Assembly (NCBI GenBank): GCA_945861865.1
Contig: CAMAWN010000029.1
Location: forward strand, 1-41,848
DNA from: Candidatus Kuenenia stuttgartensis
GTDB lineage: Bacteria; Planctomycetota; Planctomycetia; Planctomycetales; Planctomycetaceae
Reading direction: 5' to 3'
Length of the DNA stretch: 41,848 nt
Position 1 is the first letter of the stretch. The number at the start of each line of letters is the position of its first letter. Both the position numbers and the translations under genes were made by a program. Positions 32,836 to 41,848 of this stretch are shown piece after piece. Under the pieces are notes generated by a model. The model worked only from the letters and a program-made list of their open reading frames with translations. It did no database searches and had not been told where the DNA came from.

Positions 32836-35800
32836 ATGTCAGTGCCTCACCCCTCTGGTGCCGGCGACGTGGCCGACGCGTCTCGCGTCGGTCGGATGCG
32901 AGACGCATCCGCCACGGAATCCCGCGACGATGTGACGCGGGTCGAAGTCACTCAAGCGGCAAGCTCTGGAACGCTTCCCGATCACACGCTGGTCGAGCCG
33001 AACGAATCGGACGAAGCGACAATCGTTGATTCGCCACCACTAGCCGCGGAAGCCACGCTCGTCCTTCGGAATGAGATCGTCGAACATGATGCGACAATTG
33101 CGGACTCTTCGCCGGGCCTGAACACGCCCAGGCTCAACCATTCGGAAGCGGACGTCCACACCATCGTCGAACCTTCCGTTCCCGGCGCAGATGCGACGTC
33201 TCCGGGAATCCAGGCGACTGCGGGATCCAGTCCCATGGCGCGAGGCTGGGCTGCGACCAAGGGAGCGACCGGTGCCGCTTGGCCACAGCCGTTGCCGAAT
33301 GCGGCGAAGAAACCGCTGACGCCTCAGCGACCGCTCAGCGCGCCGCGAGCGGAAGATCGATATCGGCTGCTCGACAACTTCGCGCGTGGCGGCTTGGGTA
33401 ACATCTGGCGAGCCAAAGACTCCATCATCCACCGCGAGATCGCGTTCAAAGAACTGCTGCCGAAGGCGCTCAAGAACCCTCGGATCGTCGAGCGTTTTCT
33501 CGAAGAGGCGCAGATCACCGGTCAACTCGAACATCCTGGAATCGTGCCGATTTACGACGTCGGCTATCAGGAAAACGGGACTCCGTTCTACGCCATGAAA
33601 CTGCTGAAGGGCGGCAACATGGAAGAGGCGATCGAAGCGATGCACCTCCTGCCGCGCGGCAGTACCGAGCGGCAGTTGGCGTTCACTCGGTTGCTGCGAC
33701 AGTTCATCGCGATCTGTCAAGCGGTCGGTTTTGCTCACGACAAGGGAGTGCTGCACCGCGACCTCAAGCCGCTCAACGTGATGATCGGCCAATTCGGTGA
33801 GACGCTGGTGCTCGACTGGGGTTTGGCCAAGGTGATCGATGTGCTGGGCGAACAAGAAATCGTGACCGACTCCGGCGGGCAACTCGACAACGCCAACCCC
33901 TCGGCCGATGACCACACGCTTGCGGAATCCCCCACCTCCGAGACAAACGTCGCCGCCACGAAAGACGGGGCCACAGGAGCCGCTGTTTCAAACATCGGCG
34001 CGACGCGTGCCTCGGCGACGTCGGTCGGTGGCACGCAGACTGGTCGAACCGAATCGGGAACTTTCTCTCGCCGCCAAGTCATCACAACGGACGCTCGCAC
34101 CGCCGGCAGCCAAACCATGATGGGACAGATCATGGGGACGCCGGCGTACATGCCTCCCGAACAGGCGCGCGGATTGATCAACGAACTCGACGCGCGAACC
34201 GACATCTATTCGCTGGGAGGCATCCTCTACAAACTCCTGACCAACCAACCACCGGTTCCGAGGGGCAAAGCTCAAGACGTGCTCGTCAAAGTCGTCAGCG
34301 GGCAGATCACGCGGCCACGAGAAATCGACCCAACGATCCCGCCGCCACTCGAAGCGATCTGCCGCAAGGCGATGGCGCTACTTCAGGCCGACCGCTACGC
34401 TAAGTCTCTCGATCTCGCCGCCGATGTCGAAGCCTGGCTGGCCGACGAGCCGGTGTCCGTCTTTCCTGACCGCTGGCAGACAAAACTGCGACGCTGGCAC
34501 AAGCGGCATCGCACACTGGTCCACAGTGCGGGAGTGGCGGTTGTTGTGTTCCTCGCCGTGGGAGGGGCGTGGACTGGGATCGAGTACTACCGCATCGAAG
34601 GACTACGGCTCGCCGCGCATTCCAAAGTGCGCGGTGCTCAAATTTCGACCGAACAAGCAGACTTCGTCAAAGCGAACTCGCTACTGACCGAGGCTCTCGG
34701 ACAAGTTCAAGCCGAAACGAAACTGACCCAACTTCGCGACTACATCCAGAACGACCTCGACAACGTCGCCCGCCTGCAAGCTGCCGCCGAACGAGAGCGG
34801 ATCGCCGAGCTGCGTGTGAAAGCCGCTCGACTACTTGATGACGCGCTGGAGGCGACTGACACGGCGAAGGATTTCGCTCAAGCCCGCACGCTGCTGACCG
34901 AGGTGGTCACGCTGTTGGCGAAGGAGCCCTCGCTCGCGGACCTGTATCGACAGGCACAATCGCAGTTGGCCGAGGTCAATCAATCGCTCGCCGAGCAATC
35001 CGAAGTCGATGCCGCGAAGGCTCAGCTTGCCAAGTTCACGGCGACGGTCGAGCAAGTTCGCGTGCATGGCAGCAATCTCTCAGGCCAGGATTCAATGGAT
35101 GACCTCATCGAGGCTTACAAATTGGGACTCGCTGGATTGGAGTTGTTCGCCATCGACTTCGAGCAGCCGGAGACGCTCGACCCACGTCTGACGCTGCTCA
35201 GCCCCGACGCCATCGAGACGTGGCGCGGCGGCGCGTTCGAGTTGCTGTTCACGGTCGCGCAGGCTGAGATCAATCTCGCGATCAAGGACCAGCCGGCGGA
35301 AGTTCGGACTGCGGCTCAACGTGGTCTGGACCGCTTGCGTGATGCAGATCGTCTGGGACGCACTTCTCCGGCGGTCGCCGCGCTGAAGGCGGAATTGCTG
35401 GATCATCTCGGCAAGACCGAAGAGGCTCAGGCCGTGCTGAAGGAGATGGCGACGATTCCCGCTCGTACTCGTTTCGATCACTACTATCTCGGCGAGTTAG
35501 CCCGCTTGCGTCACGACTACAAGTCCGCGCTGACACACTATCGAGATGCTCTTCAAGTCGATCCCGACGACTACTGGTCGTTGAACATGATCGGCTATTG
35601 CCACCTGTATTCGGCGGACGCGGCAGCGGCGACGGCGGCCTATACCGCCTGTATCGCTCGCCGTCCGGACGTGTTCTGGCCATACGTCGTACGTGGTTAC
35701 GCCTTCTCCGAACTGAAGCAGTACGAACAAGCGCAACGCGATTTCGACAAGGCCCTGGAACTCGACCCACAGTCGTATCACGTCTTCTTGAATCGCGGCG

Positions 35801-36939
35801 TGGTCTTCCTGAAGCAAAGAAACTACGCCGCCGCACGAGCCGACTTTGTCAAGGCCGCCGAGCTGCGACCTGACCTGGCCGGCCCACACGAAGACTTGGC
35901 GGACCTGAGCCGCATCCTCGGTCGTGAGCTGGCAACCTCCGAGACACCCGACGGAGTGATCCGCGCGAAGGCCGAGTTCCAAACGTCTCTCGTGGAGTTG
36001 ACCACAGCGATCCCGCTGTCCCCTCAACAGGCGTCGCTCTACCACGCTCGCGGCATGATCCGTGTCGCCTTGAGCGATCCTGCGGCGGCAATCGACGATT
36101 TTCAACGGGCGATCCGGCTATCTCCCAATCCCCTTCTCCGCGCTGCCAGCCTGCGCGAAATTGGATTGATTCATCAACGAGCGAAACGCTTCCCCGAAGC
36201 ACTCGCAGCTTTCGAGCAGTCGTTGGCCCAGAATCCGCGTGACACCAATGTCATTCGCCAACGTGCCGAGGTGCTCCTGTCGCTCAACCGATTCGCTGAG
36301 GCGATCGCGGGGTTCACCGAGTTCCTCGAAAAGGAAGGCCCCGTCGGCGACGTGTACCGTGCTCGTGGTCTCGCATTCGCCAAGCTCGGAAGGTACCGCG
36401 AGGCGATCAACGACTACACGATGTCGCTGCAATACGAGCCTTCGCCGAATATGCTGAAACAACGCGGCAAAGCGTACTTGTTGCAAGCGACGCAACTCGC
36501 GAAAGAAGACTTCGAGGAATCGCTGCGGCTTAATCCGATGGATCCTGACAGCCGATGGGGCTTGGCTCACGCGATGGTGTTGCTGGGCGATTATGCCGGA
36601 GCCGTCCTCGAAGTTGAGAAAACCGGAATCGCCGCCAAAGGTGCTGTCGGCCATTTCGAACCGCGAGAATGGCCGCTGCTCTTCAACCCTGCGACGACTT
36701 ACGCGCAAGCGTTTGCCAAAGCCTTGGTCGATCCAAGACTCTCCGCCGAACGCCGCGAGGAACTCGCAAAGCAGTACGTCGCTAGCGCGGTCGAACTACT
36801 GAACCTCGCTCGTCGCACCGCTGGCGAACAGTTCGGTCCAATGTTCAAAAACCAACTCCGCAGCGACACGGACCTCAACCCGATCCGACAACGCACGGAA
36901 TTCCTCGACGCCCTGAAAACGCTCGACTCAAAACCGTAA
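32836..36939 (+). CDS. Ser/Thr protein kinase with large activation-segment insertion, TM helix and TPR array
   Basis: A 1367-residue kinase. Residues 1-170 are disordered and contain repeated Thr-hydrophobic motifs (DHTLVE, EATIVD, EATLVL, DATIAD, VHTIVE). The kinase domain (about 176-540) has FARGGLGNIW, Lys205, HRDLKPLN (Asp309), DWG (Asp327), GTPAYMPPEQ (434-443) and DARTDIYSLGG. Between DWG and GTPAYMPPEQ lie about 105 residues, of which about 334-430 are Ala/Thr/Gly/Ser-rich low complexity, far longer than a usual activation segment. A transmembrane helix lies at about 562-580. The C-terminal about 780 residues include a coiled-coil-like stretch and many TPR motifs (from about 880 on). 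AAGGAGA at 32825-32830 gives a strong start. It follows the NTF2-like gene by 22 bases. TPRs should bind partner proteins outside the kinase domain. Confidence 0.93.
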   Translation: MSVPHPSGAGDVADASRVGRMRDASATESRDDVTRVEVTQAASSGTLPDHTLVEPNESDEATIVDSPPLAAEATLVLRNEIVEHDATIADSSPGLNTPRLNHSEADVHTIVEPSVPGADATSPGIQATAGSSPMARGWAATKGATGAAWPQPLPNAAKKPLTPQRPLSAPRAEDRYRLLDNFARGGLGNIWRAKDSIIHREIAFKELLPKALKNPRIVERFLEEAQITGQLEHPGIVPIYDVGYQENGTPFYAMKLLKGGNMEEAIEAMHLLPRGSTERQLAFTRLLRQFIAICQAVGFAHDKGVLHRDLKPLNVMIGQFGETLVLDWGLAKVIDVLGEQEIVTDSGGQLDNANPSADDHTLAESPTSETNVAATKDGATGAAVSNIGATRASATSVGGTQTGRTESGTFSRRQVITTDARTAGSQTMMGQIMGTPAYMPPEQARGLINELDARTDIYSLGGILYKLLTNQPPVPRGKAQDVLVKVVSGQITRPREIDPTIPPPLEAICRKAMALLQADRYAKSLDLAADVEAWLADEPVSVFPDRWQTKLRRWHKRHRTLVHSAGVAVVVFLAVGGAWTGIEYYRIEGLRLAAHSKVRGAQISTEQADFVKANSLLTEALGQVQAETKLTQLRDYIQNDLDNVARLQAAAERERIAELRVKAARLLDDALEATDTAKDFAQARTLLTEVVTLLAKEPSLADLYRQAQSQLAEVNQSLAEQSEVDAAKAQLAKFTATVEQVRVHGSNLSGQDSMDDLIEAYKLGLAGLELFAIDFEQPETLDPRLTLLSPDAIETWRGGAFELLFTVAQAEINLAIKDQPAEVRTAAQRGLDRLRDADRLGRTSPAVAALKAELLDHLGKTEEAQAVLKEMATIPARTRFDHYYLGELARLRHDYKSALTHYRDALQVDPDDYWSLNMIGYCHLYSADAAAATAAYTACIARRPDVFWPYVVRGYAFSELKQYEQAQRDFDKALELDPQSYHVFLNRGVVFLKQRNYAAARADFVKAAELRPDLAGPHEDLADLSRILGRELATSETPDGVIRAKAEFQTSLVELTTAIPLSPQQASLYHARGMIRVALSDPAAAIDDFQRAIRLSPNPLLRAASLREIGLIHQRAKRFPEALAAFEQSLAQNPRDTNVIRQRAEVLLSLNRFAEAIAGFTEFLEKEGPVGDVYRARGLAFAKLGRYREAINDYTMSLQYEPSPNMLKQRGKAYLLQATQLAKEDFEESLRLNPMDPDSRWGLAHAMVLLGDYAGAVLEVEKTGIAAKGAVGHFEPREWPLLFNPATTYAQAFAKALVDPRLSAERREELAKQYVASAVELLNLARRTAGEQFGPMFKNQLRSDTDLNPIRQRTEFLDALKTLDSKP

Positions 36940-37002
36940 TCGATCGCCCTGTCCATTGAGGCCGAGACGATCGACCAATCACTCCGGCCACAACCGACGG
37001 AG

Positions 37003-37854
37003 CTACATTGGCTCATCGGGTTTCTTGAAGAACTGCGTCAGATCGAGCCCGCCTTTCAGTTCTGCTTGGACCAACTTCATCGTTTGCTCGATGCGTTGCA
37101 GGCGTTGCTCCAGCACGGGATGAATCACCGTCTGATCGGACTTCGATTTCAGTCGCGGCACGGCGGGATAGCCAAGTTGCCGCTGCAGCGCGGCGAACAT
37201 GTAGAGCGGGTCTTTCTTACGATGAGCCTTCGCGATGCGGCCTTCACGCAGGCCGAAGAGTGTCGGGTACGGCGCGTTGAATCCGGGATCGTTGTTCGCA
37301 CGGCGACGGTCGGCGACGAATTGTTCGGAGCGGAAATACAGCAAATCGGCGAACTCGGAGGTGCCGAGCTCGCGACGCAAGACTCCGAACCACTCGCGCC
37401 AGCCATCGTCGTACAACGGATCGCCGCCGAGCGCGATCAGGCCGTCGGTGTAGCCCAAACGGTTTCGCGACAGGCACTCGAACTGGTAAATGAACAGACC
37501 TTGCGGCGTCGGATTGTTCGCCCGGTACTCGGCTTCACGTGTCAGAATTTCGAGCGCCATGAACTGATCGAATCGCGACTTCGTTTCCTCTTCCGCCTGC
37601 CGCATGATGAAGGCTTGAAACGGCGCGAAGTAATGCTCCAACCGAGCCATCGCATCGCTGATCCGACCTTGCAACAGGATCTCGCTCCGCAAGAAATCAA
37701 TCGCCATCGGCAGCTTGGTCGTGCTGAGAATTTCCTCTTGAATCGTCGTGAGGATCTCTTGCGACGGAATATTCTCGCGCAGCCGTTCCGCGAAGACGCG
37801 GAAGAAGTGCGTCTGCTCGATGTATTCCTCACGGTCCAGAAGCGGAGTCGGCAT
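37003..37854 (-). CDS. Conserved planctomycete protein of unknown function
   Basis: A 283-residue protein, soluble and mostly helical, without signal peptide or membrane segment. Recognisable features are the start MPTPLLDREEYIEQTHFFRV, the segment FAPFQAFIMRQAEEE, NPTPQGLFIYQFECLSRNRLG, and a C-terminal coiled-coil-like helix (VLEQRLQRIEQTMKLVQAEL). I recall similar proteins in other planctomycetes, also unannotated. No catalytic motif is evident. It converges with the TPR kinase gene (63-base gap, no strong terminator) and is downstream of the DivIC-like gene on the same strand with an 81-base gap, so co-transcription with the latter is possible. Confidence 0.8.
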   Translation of the reverse strand: MPTPLLDREEYIEQTHFFRVFAERLRENIPSQEILTTIQEEILSTTKLPMAIDFLRSEILLQGRISDAMARLEHYFAPFQAFIMRQAEEETKSRFDQFMALEILTREAEYRANNPTPQGLFIYQFECLSRNRLGYTDGLIALGGDPLYDDGWREWFGVLRRELGTSEFADLLYFRSEQFVADRRRANNDPGFNAPYPTLFGLREGRIAKAHRKKDPLYMFAALQRQLGYPAVPRLKSKSDQTVIHPVLEQRLQRIEQTMKLVQAELKGGLDLTQFFKKPDEPM

Positions 37855-37935
37855 GGCAGTCTCGAAAGTGCGCGGACGGCGGTCCCACAGTTCGGCACTC
37901 TACGTCAGCGCCGCCATCCCGCAAAGCGGTGACGA

Positions 37936-38508
37936 TCACGTGGAACGGCGATACCGAGACAAGAGTCCGCCAGGAACGTCCATCGCCGAGCCATGTTCCT
38001 TCGCCATCGAGACCACTGCGGTCGGCTGCAGAAACATGAACGCGAGAACCAACGTCAGAGCCGACGCCAGCATCATCATCCCCCGCACACGAATGTTCAC
38101 GGCAAACAGCGAGACCGCCGAACCGTACCAGGGCAATGACTCGGCGGGCATCTCGAACACCGGGTCGTTGTCGCGAGTCGAAAGTTGCAAGTGCTCGTCA
38201 AGCGGGATGCGTTCCTCGCCAACACGGCGGGCTCCGAAGTCGACGCTGGCTAACTTGCGCACGAAATCCGCGTCGCTTGCCAGCGATTCGACCACCCGAT
38301 GCAGATCGTCGACTTCATGCTCCAGGCTGACCAGTTGCATCTGCGTCGCGTTGTAGGTGTGTTGCAGTTGGATGCAACTCAGCAGCTTCGGTGACAACGC
38401 CACCAACGAATACACGCCGATCGCCGCCAACAAGGCCAGCCAGAACGCCAACGAAGTGGTCCAAGGGGCGTGAACATGAGCGTCGGATTGTTCAGTCGTG
38501 TCGGACAT
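37936..38508 (-). CDS. DivIC/FtsB-like septum-formation-initiator protein with extra C-terminal TM helix
   Basis: A 190-residue protein. TM helix 1 lies at about 18-38, followed by a coiled coil (about 45-80; LQHTYNATQMQLVSLEHEVD) and the segment DADFVRKLASVDFGARRVGE (79-98). That segment matches the 'd.dyie.iAre.lG...pGE' end of FtsB/DivIC. Unlike those about 100-residue proteins it continues for 90 residues with a second TM helix (about 142-161) and a basic tail. FtsB/DivIC bridges FtsQ and FtsL in the divisome. Neighbourhood supports the call: it directly follows enolase, as divIC follows eno in many bacteria, although a hairpin terminator separates them here. ATG 38508 is used because the upstream ATG at 38556 adds unrelated residues. 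Confidence 0.65.
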   Translation of the reverse strand: MSDTTEQSDAHVHAPWTTSLAFWLALLAAIGVYSLVALSPKLLSCIQLQHTYNATQMQLVSLEHEVDDLHRVVESLASDADFVRKLASVDFGARRVGEERIPLDEHLQLSTRDNDPVFEMPAESLPWYGSAVSLFAVNIRVRGMMMLASALTLVLAFMFLQPTAVVSMAKEHGSAMDVPGGLLSRYRRST

Positions 38509-38532
38509 GTGGTCTATGAACTCGTGAAGTGC

Positions 38533-38552
38533 GGTGCTGAGACGCCACGCTC
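38533..38552 (-). repeat. Possible degenerate GTGG-footed hairpin
   Basis: On the minus strand GAGCGTGG precedes a weak hairpin with loop CTCA. The GAGCGTGG flank is shared with the minus arm of the element at 28309-28379. It lies in the leader of the DivIC-like gene. Weak evidence. Confidence 0.35.
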
Positions 38553-38564
38553 CCAAGTATGCCC

Positions 38565-38605
38565 GATGAAATGAAACAGGCCGGAGCTTTTTACAACTCC
38601 GGCCT
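38565..38605 (-). terminator. Rho-independent-like terminator of eno
   Basis: On the minus strand, 34 bases after the eno stop, AGGCCGGAG and CTCCGGCCT (38605-38597 and 38586-38578) form a perfect 9-bp stem with a 10-base loop, followed by TGTTTCATTT. This is the clearest terminator in the window. Confidence 0.8.
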
Positions 38606-38638
38606 GAGTTCGCTGAGATTCACAACCAAGTTTCGCGA

Positions 38639-39940
<1,302 letters not shown>

Positions 39941-40119
39941 CTACAACGCGGCGAAATCGGCGGGAGTTTGTCGAACTCCGCGCACATTCGCCACCATGAG
40001 CCGCCGGAGAATTTGTCGGATCGGCACGGTCGGCTTAAACCAACGGCGGTTCAGAAGAGCCTGATCCCGCGAGAAGAACTGCGTCGCGAGCCGTCGGAGG
40101 CACAACTACAATCCGCCAC

Positions 40120-41139
40120 ATGACTGCACCTTCCGAACAATCACCTCGCCTGCATCCCGCCGAGCCGCTTCTGCTGGAACCGATGGACCCGCAACTGAAA
40201 TGGATTCAGCCGGGCGGCGGAGTCATTTGCCATTTCGAACTGGCGTGGGGACACGTTCGCCGTTGGTGGTTGAAGACGTTTCGTCGCGACTACGTGCGGC
40301 GGATGGCGGAGCTTCGCAAAGGGGACTTCAACGGCTGCCCACATGAAGTGCTCGACTCGCGCGATGTGAAGTTCTTTCGCAATCAAGGCGGTTACCACTG
40401 GGAGCCGGCCGACGATCCGTTCCGCTGGCGCGACAAGATTCCGTTCGCTCGCGCCGGCCTGTGCGAGCTGTTTGTGTTCTCGCTGATGACGTTTGGTCCG
40501 GCGATGGCGTTGATCTGTTGGTTGACATGTCCGTGCTCAGCAAAGCTGCCGCCGCCAGCGCGAATCATCGCCTGGCTGGGTGCCACGACACTGACGATCA
40601 TCGGTCTGTTGATCGTGTGGTTCTTTCGGAATCCGCCGCGAGCGATCCCGGTCGCTCCAGGACAGATCGTTTCTCCGGCCGATGGAAAGATCGTGGCGAT
40701 TGACGAGATCGAGCACGACGAATTCTTCGGCGGGCCAGCCGTCCAGATCGGCATTTTCCTGTCGATCTTCAACGTCCACATCAACCGTGCTCCGGTGGCT
40801 GGCCGAGTGATCGGATTGCGGTATCGGCCGGGGAAGTATTTGAATGCGCTGCGGCCGGAGTCGGCTCGTGAGAACGAACAACTCGCCGTGCGGATGCAGG
40901 AAACGGAGTTCCCGTTTCGGCGGTACATCGTGCGGCAAATTACGGGGGCAATTGCTCGGCGAATCGTCTGCTGGCTGAAGCCGGGAGACGTGCTGGCTCG
41001 TGGCGAGCAGTTCGGGATGATCAAATTGGGTTCACGAACCGAACTGGTCCTGCCGCGTGAGACGGCATTGAAACTGCGAGTTCAAATCGGCGACAAAGTG
41101 AAAGCCGGCACTTCGATTCTGGCGGAGTTTGAAACATGA
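40120..41139 (+). CDS. psd: Phosphatidylserine decarboxylase with N-terminal extension
   Basis: A 339-residue proenzyme that makes phosphatidylethanolamine from phosphatidylserine. The core (about 165-339) is the short Psd type, with SPADG (185-189), FNVHINR (His220) and the self-cleavage site LGS at 303-305, where Ser305 would become the pyruvoyl group. Two membrane helices lie at about 113-135 and 148-168. The first about 110 residues are an unusual hydrophilic extension rich in Trp, Arg and Asp (FELAWGHVRRWWLKTFRRDY), not needed for the known reaction. I have the impression that other planctomycete Psd proteins carry it. The stop codon overlaps the start of pssA as ATGA (41136-41139). The 215-base gap upstream, shared with eno, shows no clear promoter to me. 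Confidence 0.93.
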   Translation: MTAPSEQSPRLHPAEPLLLEPMDPQLKWIQPGGGVICHFELAWGHVRRWWLKTFRRDYVRRMAELRKGDFNGCPHEVLDSRDVKFFRNQGGYHWEPADDPFRWRDKIPFARAGLCELFVFSLMTFGPAMALICWLTCPCSAKLPPPARIIAWLGATTLTIIGLLIVWFFRNPPRAIPVAPGQIVSPADGKIVAIDEIEHDEFFGGPAVQIGIFLSIFNVHINRAPVAGRVIGLRYRPGKYLNALRPESARENEQLAVRMQETEFPFRRYIVRQITGAIARRIVCWLKPGDVLARGEQFGMIKLGSRTELVLPRETALKLRVQIGDKVKAGTSILAEFET

Positions 41140-41848
41140 GCCGTCGCGAAAAAGTCTTCGCCGTGTTGCCGACAATGCTGACGCTCGGCAACGCGGTGTG
41201 TGGATTCGGAGCGATCACGTTCGCGGCCAAGTGGTCCGGCGGCGATCCCACGGTGTCGTTGTTTATCGCATCGTGCCTGATTTTTTTGGCGATGGTCTTC
41301 GATGCCCTCGACGGCAGTGCGGCGAGGCTGACGAAGCAGACCAGCGAGTTCGGGGCGCAGCTCGATTCGCTGTGCGATGCGATCAGCTTCGGAGCGGCTC
41401 CGGCATTCTTGATGTTGCAGTTCTCTCAGTCGCGAGACTTGCTGCACCTCCGTTTCGTCTGGTTGATCGCGGCATTGTATGTCGTCTGCGCGGTGCTGCG
41501 ATTGGCTCGGTTCAATGTCGAGACCGATGAGGACGACGCTCACGATTCCTTCAGCGGTCTGCCGTCACCTGCGGCGGCGGGAACGGTGGCAAGTTTTCCG
41601 ATCATGGCCTTTGGATTCCGTCATTTGGAAGACGCGGCTAATGACAAGCTTTGGGAACGATTCGCGACGTGGCTCGACACATGGACTACCAACGTCTTGC
41701 CGTTCATCACGTTGGCGGTCGCGTGCTTGATGGTCTCGCGAATTCGTTACACGCATCTCTTCAATCGACTGATTCGTGGCCGGCGTCCTCGGCAGCATTT
41801 GATCCAGATCGTCTTCGCGCTGGCCGTGATGTTTGTGATGCCGCAGGT
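41136..41848 (+). CDS. pssA: CDP-diacylglycerol--serine O-phosphatidyltransferase (3' end cut by window)
   Basis: An open frame from ATG 41136 to the window end, 237 codons without a stop, so the end is outside. The product is a polytopic membrane enzyme of the CDP-alcohol phosphatidyltransferase family: Asp56, then Asp59-Gly60-x2-Ala63-Arg64-x8-Gly73-x3-Asp77-x3-Asp81, the complete catalytic signature. The start LPTMLTLGNAVCGFGAI is characteristic of PssA rather than PgsA. It makes phosphatidylserine, the substrate of the Psd encoded just upstream, and the ATGA overlap indicates translational coupling. Further hydrophobic helices follow at about 105-125, 155-170 and 185-205. Confidence 0.95.
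   Translation, partial: MSRREKVFAVLPTMLTLGNAVCGFGAITFAAKWSGGDPTVSLFIASCLIFLAMVFDALDGSAARLTKQTSEFGAQLDSLCDAISFGAAPAFLMLQFSQSRDLLHLRFVWLIAALYVVCAVLRLARFNVETDEDDAHDSFSGLPSPAAAGTVASFPIMAFGFRHLEDAANDKLWERFATWLDTWTTNVLPFITLAVACLMVSRIRYTHLFNRLIRGRRPRQHLIQIVFALAVMFVMPQ

Noticed and set aside
36940-37002. Terminator between the convergent kinase and the 283-aa gene
   Set aside because: No stem of useful length or T-run is visible.

Overview
This window most likely comes from a member of the Planctomycetota. It is GC-rich and gene-dense. Three very long secreted proteins of the planctomycete cytochrome type are present (one PSCyt1/DUF1549/DUF1553 protein and two propeller/HEAT/heme-domain 'membrane-bound dehydrogenase' proteins). 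There are also two large membrane-anchored Ser/Thr kinases, one with a TPR array, a MqnD-type menaquinone enzyme and many SD-poor starts. I cannot name the genus. I see no rRNA, tRNA, CRISPR array, transposase or phage gene.

Layout. 1-1387: the end of D-Ala-D-Ala ligase overlapping an FtsQ-like POTRA protein (dcw-type remnant). 1323-2057: a decayed metallophosphoesterase and a small unknown gene. 2209-4995: kinase 1 with a beta-helix-like exterior. 10740 down to 5124 (minus): a compact series of ECF-like sigma factor, anti-sigma factor, secreted helical protein and PSCyt/LamG protein. 10950-15332: MqnD, two SDR dehydrogenases, a DUF817 membrane protein and a WalJ-like MBL hydrolase. 15411-18792: an EboF-like phosphodiesterase-superfamily protein and an ExbB-ExbD-ExbD motor set. 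22310 down to 18852: a GlnE with GlnD-like ACT modules inserted. 25500-22420: a heme-domain protein. 26683-25550: DprA. 27012-26771: a small gene that looks frameshifted. 28177-27074: a Gfo/Idh/MocA oxidoreductase. 28511-36939 (plus): a second heme-domain protein, a two-TM protein and a TPR kinase. 37854-37003: a conserved unknown. 38508-37936: a DivIC/FtsB-like protein next to enolase (39904-38639). 40120-end: Psd and PssA, overlapping by ATGA, for phosphatidylethanolamine synthesis.

The least expected structure lies between the genes. At least a dozen short hairpins, many with a 5'-GTAG or 5'-GTGG foot and a 3-6 nt loop, sit in intergenic gaps and mostly occur as head-to-head inverted pairs. 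In one family the stems change by paired, compensating substitutions while loop and flanks stay fixed. This is the architecture of REP/BIME elements mobilised by RAYT (TnpA-REP) transposases, although no such transposase is in the window. Other simple repeats (7-bp, 14-bp and purine-rich units) have entered coding sequence, one of them forming the start codon region of glnE.

Other points of note are the ACT-bearing GlnE, divisome-type FtsQ and DivIC proteins in a phylum that lacks FtsZ, a roughly 100-residue insertion in the activation segment of the TPR kinase together with an array of Thr-hydrophobic motifs, and a base-composition mosaic inside one heme-domain gene.
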